From: an uncultured Oscillospiraceae bacterium | Lineage (GTDB): Bacteria > Bacillota > Clostridia > Oscillospirales > Oscillospiraceae | Direction of reading: 5' to 3' | DNA: 8,018 nucleotides | Assembly: GCA_934659415.1 (NCBI GenBank) | Contig: CAKUHW010000038.1 | Coordinates: forward strand, 1-8,018 | Shown: one piece after another, positions 1-5,710 of the stretch | How positions within the stretch are numbered: position 1 is the stretch's first letter | How the letters are laid out: every line of letters begins with the position of its first letter | Notes under the pieces: model-generated | Databases searched by the model: none | What the model saw: only the letters and a program-made list of their open reading frames with translations | What the model was told of the DNA's origin: nothing | Position numbers and translations under genes: made by a program

Positions 1-68
1 CGGGGCTTTGTATACGAAAAATTCAACGGGGAGGCTGCGGAAGTCCATGGTCCCTGCCGTACCCGTAG

Positions 69-89
69 GGCAAGGGCTCTGCCCTTGCC
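69..89. repeat. Perfect 9-bp inverted repeat with 3-nt loop
   Basis: GGCAAGGGC (69-77), loop TCT, GCCCTTGCC (81-89) form a perfect 9-bp stem. Neither flank has a T-run on either strand, so it is not a textbook intrinsic terminator. Its position about 45 nt past the DUF3825 stop suggests a transcript 3'-end structure or a dispersed intergenic hairpin element. Confidence 0.55.
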
Positions 90-108
90 GTGTCTGGCAG
101 GCGGGTCA

Positions 109-134
109 GCGAAATAATCCGGGCGCTTTCGCCC
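109..134 (-). terminator. Weak candidate terminator directly after the DUF3825 stop codon
   Basis: On the minus strand, GGGCG-AAAG-CGCCC (134-121) begins immediately after the TGA stop and is followed by GGATTATTTCGC. The stem is only 5 bp and the tail is merely T-rich. Termination here, or jointly with the stronger hairpin at 69-89, is an inference. Confidence 0.35.
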
Positions 135-2318
135 TCACTCCTCATCGTCGGCTTCGAACTCCTCGCCGTCGTCCAGCGCTTCGGTGGCTGCGGTGTGGTC
201 CACCGCGGCCATGTTCAGCCAGTCGCTCTCCGGCCGGCAGACCAGGCGGGAGTTCTTGTAGGCCATGCCCAGGGTGATAATGGTATGGCCTGTATAGGAG
301 ATCACCGCCTTGCTGCCATCGTCCCCGATTCCATAGTTGGGCTCCACCACCAGGGCCACGTCCGGCGTGGAAACGCCGCTGAAGGAGATGGGCAGCAGGA
401 GATTGTGGATATCGTCCCGGGGGTTGTAATAAGGGATGACGGTGCGGTAGTTCCACGCCGCCCGCTTTACGGCGGTCTCCACGGCCTTGTCCAGATCCGC
501 GGTCATCCGGTACATGGTCTCGCCGTCGTCGCGGATAAGCTGGCTGAGGGCGTCCCAGAGTGCCTTTTCCCTTGCGGACAGCTCCCGCAGCTCTTCCACA
601 TCCTGCTCGCTCAGGTTCTTCCGGTCCTTCTGGGCCTTCTGGGCCTGCACGGTCTCGATCTCCGCCAGCTTTGCCTCCATGGCGGGCTGGCCGCTGGTAT
701 GTCTGCGCAGGAAGCTCATGGGCAGGCGGTAGGTCCGCTCGGTGAGGATATGCTCCGCATCGCACCACGGCAGCTGGGCGCCCACCGGGAGGTCATCGTT
801 GAAGCAGTAGTAAATAGGCTCGTTGGCGGCAAAGTAGCGGGCGGGGTTGGGCAGGCGGGGGAAGTTTCTTGCCATGGTCTTGCCGTTGGCGTTCTCCCCG
901 GGGATGCAGAAACCCATAAACTGCCACTGACGTACATCGTTCTCCGCCGGCCAAAGCTCGAACAGGGCATAGATGTACTCATAGGCGGAGTTGACAAGTC
1001 CGGTGTTGAAGGCGGCAAACTTCCCGTTCCGGCTCTCCAGCACCTTTCCCTCCCGCCAGAGGCGTACAAAGGTGTACACCAGATAGTTGCGCAGAATGGA
1101 GCTGTCGTCCCGGCCGGGGAAGGACCAGTTCTCCTCCGCCGCCATGTCCTTCAGCTGCCGCAGCTCCTCGCTGATATCCATAAAGATGGGTGATTTGAAC
1201 CGGGCCCAGGCAAACAGCCAGTTCCCCGGCTCGCGGCCGTCGAAGTCATTGTCCGCCGACAGATAGAACCGCCGGGAGACCCAGGGCTTCCCCCAACCGA
1301 TCGTGCTGCGCTTGCAGCGCAGCACGATCTCCTGCCCGTCCGGACTGAAAAAGCCTGTGGGCACGAGCATATGGGTGGCGGCCTCTTCGCTGCTGTGCAG
1401 AAATCCGTTCAGGTAGCGGATGCGCTCCGGCGGCAGCGCGGAGACGTACTTGGCCATTTTCAGCCGCAGCCCGTCGGCAGAGCCCAGCCGGTTCTGCTCC
1501 ACCCCCATCAGCCGGGACAGGCCGTTGAGCAGGTGGGAGTCGTACACCTGGACCTTGTCCAGGAAGTCCCCGATCTCACCCCGGTCCACCCAGTCCTCGG
1601 AGTTGAAGTATTTGCCAAACCAGGGCTCACGCTTTGCGTTCTTGTTGCGCTCGCACTGCAGGCGGATCGCCTTGCCCGCGGTGTCCGTATAGCCGGTGGA
1701 GAACATCAGGGTGTCCGCCTCCTCCGGGGTGCACTCCTTCCCCTTCTGGGTAAAGCGGCAGACCTCCAGCCCCAGCTCCTGATAGCGATGATCCATGGCG
1801 CTGCAGACCTTCTTCGCGTCCAGCGTGCTGTCCCCGGTCATGGGGATCAGCCGCTCCGGGATCTTTCTGGCATCAAAACGCACCAGGTCGAAGAAGCTGG
1901 GATAGCGTTCCAGCAGAGGGCGGTCTGCGTCAGGCTCCGCCGCCTCCGCCCCGGGGAGGGACGGATCGCAGTCAGAGGCTCCCGTCACATACCAGCGGGT
2001 CTTGTCCTGCCGCCGGTTGAGCTTTGCGCACAGCCAGATGCGCCCGCCGTTTTTCGCCTCCAGCCCGGTGCGCATCCACAGGGTGTCCGCCGCGTCCTCC
2101 TCACAGGGCACGCCCCGGCAGGTAAAGTAAAAGTCCTCGTCCGAGGCGTTCGGGTAGTCCCGGCAGATATCGTTCCAGACGGACCAGAGAGCCTTGTTCG
2201 GGTCCTCCGGCGCCTCCGCCATCAGCGGGTAGACCTGCGCCGGCAGGGTCCCTTTGACATCCAGAAACAAAAAGCCGTCCTTCAGCGACGGGTAGCGCTC
2301 CAGTAATTTATGGGCCAT
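135..2318 (-). CDS. DUF3825-type protein with three diverged N-terminal repeat modules (727 aa)
   Basis: The start is ATG at 2318, with AGGAGG 7 nt upstream. An in-frame ATG at 2420 is rejected because it falls inside the promoter's -35 box. There is no signal peptide or membrane segment, so the protein is probably cytoplasmic. Residues 1-351 hold three diverged copies of a roughly 105-residue module. Copies 1 and 2 open with LLERYPS (5-11, 135-141). All three end in the pattern T-G, G-x-I-x-L, K/R-rich, then W (77-111, 201-238, 312-351). Residues about 370-700 resemble DUF3825 from memory: ILRNYLVYTFVRL (408-420), AAFNTGL (435-441), YIYALFE (448-454), and a closing ITLGMAYKNSRLVCRP (681-696). 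A charged, probably coiled-coil insert covers about 545-600, and the last 15 residues are acidic. The family function is unknown to me, and I see no catalytic motif. It has its own promoter and appears monocistronic in this window. Confidence 0.85.
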   Translation of the reverse strand: MAHKLLERYPSLKDGFLFLDVKGTLPAQVYPLMAEAPEDPNKALWSVWNDICRDYPNASDEDFYFTCRGVPCEEDAADTLWMRTGLEAKNGGRIWLCAKLNRRQDKTRWYVTGASDCDPSLPGAEAAEPDADRPLLERYPSFFDLVRFDARKIPERLIPMTGDSTLDAKKVCSAMDHRYQELGLEVCRFTQKGKECTPEEADTLMFSTGYTDTAGKAIRLQCERNKNAKREPWFGKYFNSEDWVDRGEIGDFLDKVQVYDSHLLNGLSRLMGVEQNRLGSADGLRLKMAKYVSALPPERIRYLNGFLHSSEEAATHMLVPTGFFSPDGQEIVLRCKRSTIGWGKPWVSRRFYLSADNDFDGREPGNWLFAWARFKSPIFMDISEELRQLKDMAAEENWSFPGRDDSSILRNYLVYTFVRLWREGKVLESRNGKFAAFNTGLVNSAYEYIYALFELWPAENDVRQWQFMGFCIPGENANGKTMARNFPRLPNPARYFAANEPIYYCFNDDLPVGAQLPWCDAEHILTERTYRLPMSFLRRHTSGQPAMEAKLAEIETVQAQKAQKDRKNLSEQDVEELRELSAREKALWDALSQLIRDDGETMYRMTADLDKAVETAVKRAAWNYRTVIPYYNPRDDIHNLLLPISFSGVSTPDVALVVEPNYGIGDDGSKAVISYTGHTIITLGMAYKNSRLVCRPESDWLNMAAVDHTAATEALDDGEEFEADDEE
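1299..1329. repeat. Perfect 14-bp inverted repeat inside the DUF3825 gene
   Basis: The arms GATCGTGCTGCGCT (1299-1312) and AGCGCAGCACGATC (1316-1329) are perfect reverse complements around a 3-nt loop (TGC). They lie in coding sequence for residues about 330-340 (IVLRCKRSTI), within the third N-terminal module. The mRNA would form a very stable hairpin here. Confidence 0.9.
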
Positions 2319-2345
2319 GGGCGATCCTCCTCTGTTCTGTCTCTC

Positions 2346-2372
2346 CGGGCGGGCGCGCCTGCGCCCCGCCCG
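2346..2372 (-). promoter_or_regulatory. GC-rich hairpin in the DUF3825 mRNA leader
   Basis: Positions 2346-2356 pair with 2361-2372 in an 11-bp, almost all G:C stem with one bulged base (2365) and a 4-nt loop (2357-2360). It lies between the predicted transcription start (about 2384) and the ribosome binding site at about 2326-2331. A role in mRNA stability or translation is inferred from position only. Confidence 0.4.
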
Positions 2373-2390
2373 CTCGAATTCCTGTCTACC

Positions 2391-2420
2391 ACTATAACAC
2401 ACGGCAGGGGCTTTTTTCAA
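2391..2420 (-). promoter_or_regulatory. Sigma-A-type promoter for the DUF3825 gene
   Basis: On the minus strand, -35 TTGAAA (2420-2415) and -10 TATAGT (2396-2391) are separated by 18 bp. Each box matches consensus at 5 of 6 positions. The predicted start is near 2384, giving a leader of about 65 nt. Confidence 0.7.
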
Positions 2421-2500
2421 GATAAGCAGAAAATTTCGGCGGATCTCCGGACTTTTTCTGTCGGAAGGCGTTCCTCCCGGCCGTACCGCCGCCCTGCCGG

Positions 2501-2545
2501 AAAAGCAGCAAGCGCCGCGCAGGGCCGGTGGCCCCGCGCGGCGCT
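2501..2545 (-). terminator. Hairpin terminator after the SLH-protein gene
   Basis: Positions 2511-2520 pair perfectly with 2536-2545 (10 bp). After one A/C mismatch, 2522-2526 pair with 2530-2534 around loop GGT. In the minus direction the stem is followed by TGCTGCTTTT (2510-2501), a weak U-tract. It begins about 18 nt after the SLH gene's TAA and precedes the DUF3825 promoter, which fits a Rho-independent terminator separating the two units. Confidence 0.65.
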
Positions 2546-2563
2546 GAGACTGTCAAAGAAGTC

Positions 2564-4882
2564 TTACCCCCGGATGGGCCGGAGGAAGCATGCCTGCAGA
2601 TACTGGGTCTGGCCGGTGTAGGGATTTTTCACCGGCACGAGGGTGGTGAGCAGGTTGAACTCCGCGGTGTCCTCCGTGATCCCGCCGCCCAGGCGGGGGC
2701 CGGTGACCCAGACGATATCCCCGGCGTTCAGGTTGGTGTTGGTGGGAGTGCCCGACCTGATGGGGAGGATACTGTAGGACATACCGGCTCCCTCCTCCGT
2801 CACCTGGGCCCAGCCGATCTGGTGGGCGTAGACGCTGCGCTCCGCCACGGTCACCGCCTGCTCGATGGTGCAGGGGCCCTCGGGGGAGAGGGTAGTGGAG
2901 GAGGTGCCCTTGATGAGATCCAGGGCATTCATGAAGGCCATGGCCTCCTTCGCCCAGTTCTTCACCCGGGCATTATCCTGATAGGAGGCCAGCTTGGAGG
3001 TATAGCTGGTGTAGGCGTAATCGGAGTTTCGCTCCACATACCGCAGGGCGCGGTAGAGGAAGGCCGCCATCTGCTGTCGGTTCAGAGTGCCGGTGGGGGA
3101 GAAGGTGGTGGAGGAGGTGCCGGTGGTGATGCCAGCGGCATAGGCCTTGAGTACATAGAGGTTGGCCGTGTCCGTAAAGGTGGAGGCAGGGGCGGGGGTG
3201 ATGCTCTTCCCCGTCAGCTCCTCCGCCAGGCGCACCGCCACGGAGCAGAACTGCAGCCGGGTGATGGGCTTGGTGTAGTCGCTGCCCAGCAGGTCCGTGT
3301 CCAACAGATTGTCATTCAGGGCCCAGTTCACATCGCTCTGGGCCCAGGTGCTGGTCTTGGCGGTGTTTTTCTCCAGCTGGACGAACATCCCGGCCATGGT
3401 CTCGGTGCTGTTCAGGGCCAGGGTCTCCAGCATCTTCAGCGTATTCAGCGTATCCTCCTGCATCTGCTCCAGGGTGCCGCCATACCCGGCGGCGTCCGCC
3501 TGGGTCAGGTGGGTCTGGAGATACCGGTAGGAGAGGCCGCACTCCTGGCAGCTCTGCCAGTAGACGTGCAGCCCCGCGGCGTTCACGCCGATGTAGGCCT
3601 CCTCCTTGGCCACGTTGTCATAGAGGTCGCCGTGGCCGATGGGCTTCACCGGATCGGGGGAGTGGTAGTTCCGGTTGAAGGTGTGGTTGGGGTTATATTC
3701 GCACTTGCCGCAGTACTCGCAGGAGTAGTACCACTGCCGGGACTGCCGGCAGGTCTCGTAGGTGCAGGCCCGGTCGGCGCTCATGAGCTGGTCGGTATAG
3801 ACGTGCTGAGTGCACCACTCCTTCGCCGCGGACGCGCCCCTCTTCTGGGCGGCGTACACATCGGCGCCGGAATAGGTCTTGACGGTGTAGACCGTGTGAT
3901 AGATTCCGTCCACCAGCGCCTCCTTCAGGACAGGCAGGGCGCTCTCCGGAACAAAGAGCGTGGCCTGGGCGGTGTAGAAGGGGCGGTTGCTGGCGACCCA
4001 GTACCACGGGCCGTTGCCCATGGGGCGGGTGAGGGACTCGTCCATCCGGCGGATGAACTTGTAGACATCCACCTTGGGACTGAGCCAGACCTCCTTCAGA
4101 AAGGGGCTGTCCTTGATGGTGGTGGTGAACTCATCTGCCACATAGTAGTTCAGGTACGCGCTGTCGTCCACGTCCATGATCAGGGTACCGACGTTCTCAA
4201 GCCCCTCCAGGTAGCCCAGGGTGTAGCCGCGGCCCTTGTCGGAGCCGTCCATGACCACTACGTTGGTGGCCTTCCTGGACAGCTGCAGTTCATCGGCCTG
4301 GGCCTGGGTGAGCAGGTCCGGGGTGGCCCGGCGGGCTGCGGCGATCCTGGCCATGGTCTCCCTCTGCTGGGTCTCGAACCGGGTCTGCTCCTCCCCGCTC
4401 AGCCGGTCGCCGGGAATGGTCAGGCTGACCTGAAGGGTGGTGTAATAGGGGGCGCTCCAGCGGACGGCGGCCTTTACCCCGTTCACCGTGGCGGAAAAGG
4501 TCTCATCCGTCACCACATAGCCGTCATCCATCGTGACATAGTTGGCGCAGTAGCCCTTTGCGGTGTCAAACGAGAGTTTGATGGTCACCAGATAGGTGGT
4601 GCCGGGCAGAAATACATAGTCTCCATTCTCGTTCTCGCCCAGATCGCCGTCCCAGATGGTATACTGGACATCGGCAATGCCGGAGCCCAGCAGGTCCAGG
4701 CTGCCGCTCTTGATAGATTTTACCACCACGTCCTGCTCGGTGTAGGCAATGTCGCCCGCCTTGAGCAGTTCGATGACCAGGTCCACGCTTTTCAGCCTGG
4801 TCTCCGCGGCGGATGCCGACGGCGCCAGCAGGGCGAGGGCCATGGTCAGGCAGAGCAGCACAGTCAGAAGTCGCTTTTTCAT
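2564..4882 (-). CDS. Secreted SLH-domain cell-surface protein with cysteine-rich central region (772 aa)
   Basis: The start is ATG at 4882, with AGGAGG 6 nt upstream. An in-frame ATG at 4981 is rejected because it lies in the promoter and would bury the signal peptide. Residues 1-26 are a classic Sec signal (MKKR, a Leu-rich core, then ASA-AE), so the protein is exported. Residues about 30-155 look like a beta-sandwich ending in an F-x-A-T-V-N-G strand pattern. Residues about 205-320 may be degenerate leucine-rich-repeat-like sequence, which is weak. Residues 357-448 are cysteine-rich, with CEYC (388-391) and CQEC (445-448). Three SLH repeats follow: about 512-556, 567-613 (GITTGTSSTTFSP, NRQQMAAFLYR) and 632-685 (KGTSSTTLSPEG). 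SLH repeats typically anchor proteins to secondary cell-wall polymer. No enzyme motif is visible; a structural or binding role is inferred. It has its own promoter, although read-through from the PII-like gene is possible. Confidence 0.88.
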   Translation of the reverse strand: MKKRLLTVLLCLTMALALLAPSASAAETRLKSVDLVIELLKAGDIAYTEQDVVVKSIKSGSLDLLGSGIADVQYTIWDGDLGENENGDYVFLPGTTYLVTIKLSFDTAKGYCANYVTMDDGYVVTDETFSATVNGVKAAVRWSAPYYTTLQVSLTIPGDRLSGEEQTRFETQQRETMARIAAARRATPDLLTQAQADELQLSRKATNVVVMDGSDKGRGYTLGYLEGLENVGTLIMDVDDSAYLNYYVADEFTTTIKDSPFLKEVWLSPKVDVYKFIRRMDESLTRPMGNGPWYWVASNRPFYTAQATLFVPESALPVLKEALVDGIYHTVYTVKTYSGADVYAAQKRGASAAKEWCTQHVYTDQLMSADRACTYETCRQSRQWYYSCEYCGKCEYNPNHTFNRNYHSPDPVKPIGHGDLYDNVAKEEAYIGVNAAGLHVYWQSCQECGLSYRYLQTHLTQADAAGYGGTLEQMQEDTLNTLKMLETLALNSTETMAGMFVQLEKNTAKTSTWAQSDVNWALNDNLLDTDLLGSDYTKPITRLQFCSVAVRLAEELTGKSITPAPASTFTDTANLYVLKAYAAGITTGTSSTTFSPTGTLNRQQMAAFLYRALRYVERNSDYAYTSYTSKLASYQDNARVKNWAKEAMAFMNALDLIKGTSSTTLSPEGPCTIEQAVTVAERSVYAHQIGWAQVTEEGAGMSYSILPIRSGTPTNTNLNAGDIVWVTGPRLGGGITEDTAEFNLLTTLVPVKNPYTGQTQYLQACFLRPIRG

Positions 4883-4883
4883 A

Positions 4884-4928
4884 CTTTCCCTCCTAAGCTT
4901 TCTCTCGGTCTTTCCCTTAAGCTTTCTC
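4884..4928 (-). repeat. Tandem duplication of the ribosome-binding-site segment in the SLH-gene leader
   Basis: Two near-identical units lie 5 nt apart: 4884-4904 (21 nt, containing the AGGAGG site used for translation) and 4910-4928 (19 nt). They differ only by a 2-nt indel. Each contains AAGCTT followed by a purine-rich SD-like stretch; the upstream copy reads AAGGG. It may be a simple slippage duplication or a second ribosome standby site. Confidence 0.75.
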
Positions 4929-4963
4929 CGCGGCCGGCCGGAGTGGCCGCCGCTTCGTCTTTC

Positions 4964-4991
4964 ATTATAGGCGGGGCACACTTTTTGTCAA
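4964..4991 (-). promoter_or_regulatory. Consensus sigma-A promoter for the SLH-protein gene
   Basis: On the minus strand, a perfect -35 TTGACA (4991-4986) and a perfect -10 TATAAT (4969-4964) are separated by 16 bp. The -35 box contains the TGA stop codon of the PII-like gene (4990-4988). The predicted start is near 4957, giving a leader of about 75 nt. It is expected to be a strong promoter. Confidence 0.85.
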
Positions 4992-5698
4992 GGTGCAGCG
5001 GGGCTCTCCTCCTCGCCCTCCCAGCGCTCCTCCAGCAGCCGCAGCCCGGCGGTGTCGGTCACAGGCAGGGAGAACACAATGGCCTTGGCCTTGGTCTCCA
5101 GCCCGGCCTCCCGCATGATGGAGGCCATGATGGCATCCTTCTGCCGGGTGTCGGCCACAATGAAAATGAGATTTTTCTCCGAGGCCAGCGAGATCCCCAG
5201 AAATTTCTCCGCCTGCTTCATACCGGTGCCCCGGGCGTGGATCACCGTGCCGCCCCCAGCCCCGGCGCGGCGGGCCGCGTCCATGACGGTCTCGCTGTAG
5301 CCCTGCTCGGAGATGACGACCAGCAGCTCATGTTCTGTATTTTTCAAGATGGATTCCTCTCCCTTCTCAAAGTCCTGTCCCTGGGTCAGAAAGGCCAGTT
5401 CCCGCTTTCCGCCGATGCTGCTCAGCGGCACGGTAAAGGCGATGCCCGTACCCGGCACGTCGATGCGCAGCTGCCGCTGCAGCGCCCGTTTTACCTCTCT
5501 CCACACCGGGGCGGTGAGCACGGAAAAGCACACCGCCTTTTCCGCGCTGTCCAGCCCCAGATAATCCAGCATCTCGCCGGAGGCGGTGCCCCGGCCCAGG
5601 GTGACCAGATTGACCTGGGCCCGGTTGGTCTGGTACAGGTCGATAAACCGGGGCAGGCGGCCGCGGTCGGTAATGGTGAACATCAGATACAGCTCCAC
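4988..5698 (-). CDS. Tandem PII-like signalling protein paired with the DUF1538 transporter (236 aa)
   Basis: The start is GTG at 5698 with AGGAGGG 6 nt upstream. The upstream gene's TAA abuts this site, leaving a 12-nt gap, so translation is probably coupled. The protein is soluble, with no membrane segment. It reads as two PII/GlnB-like folds. In half 1 (about 1-95), an RGT turn (36-38) leads to SAEKAVCFSV and then GTGIAFTVPL (83-92), which resembles the GDGKIFV-type end of classical PII. In half 2 (about 123-220), RGT (156-158) leads to ASEKNLIFIV and then AIVFSLPV (206-213). Classical GlnB is about 112 residues, so this is double length. The canonical long T-loop with its modified tyrosine is absent, and a shorter Gly-rich turn takes its place. 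PII-family proteins usually bind a small effector and control a neighbouring transporter or enzyme. Regulation of the adjacent DUF1538 protein is inferred; the ligand is unknown. Confidence 0.78.
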   Translation of the reverse strand: MELYLMFTITDRGRLPRFIDLYQTNRAQVNLVTLGRGTASGEMLDYLGLDSAEKAVCFSVLTAPVWREVKRALQRQLRIDVPGTGIAFTVPLSSIGGKRELAFLTQGQDFEKGEESILKNTEHELLVVISEQGYSETVMDAARRAGAGGGTVIHARGTGMKQAEKFLGISLASEKNLIFIVADTRQKDAIMASIMREAGLETKAKAIVFSLPVTDTAGLRLLEERWEGEEESPAAP

Positions 5699-5710
5699 AA
5701 GCGTCCCTCC

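Larger units (their letters stand above)
1..134. other. Intergenic end of window, downstream of the DUF3825 gene
   Basis: This stretch carries no ORF that I would call a gene. It lies downstream of the minus-strand DUF3825 gene and holds two hairpins, listed separately (69-89 and 121-134). I see nothing recognisable in 1-60. The neighbouring gene beyond position 1 is outside the window. Confidence 0.6.

Noticed and set aside
90..2306. Two long plus-strand open frames (90-1193 and 1371-2306) opposite the DUF3825 gene
   Set aside because: They are codon-aligned antisense shadows. They end where the sense gene uses TCA (1191-1193) and TTA (2304-2306).
2319..2420. Upstream ATG start (2420) for the DUF3825 gene
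   Set aside because: It lies within the -35 box and has no ribosome binding site, whereas 2318 has AGGAGG at good spacing.
4930..4950. Hairpin as a terminator for the DUF1538/PII-like operon
   Set aside because: The stem is only 6 bp with a 9-nt loop, no T-run follows on the minus strand, and it lies downstream of the SLH promoter.
4883..4981. Upstream ATG start (4981) for the SLH gene
   Set aside because: It falls between the -35 and -10 boxes and would put 33 residues before an obvious signal peptide.
4988..5698. Calling the PII-like gene glnB or glnK
   Set aside because: It is double length, lacks the canonical T-loop tyrosine motif, and sits beside DUF1538, not an ammonium channel.
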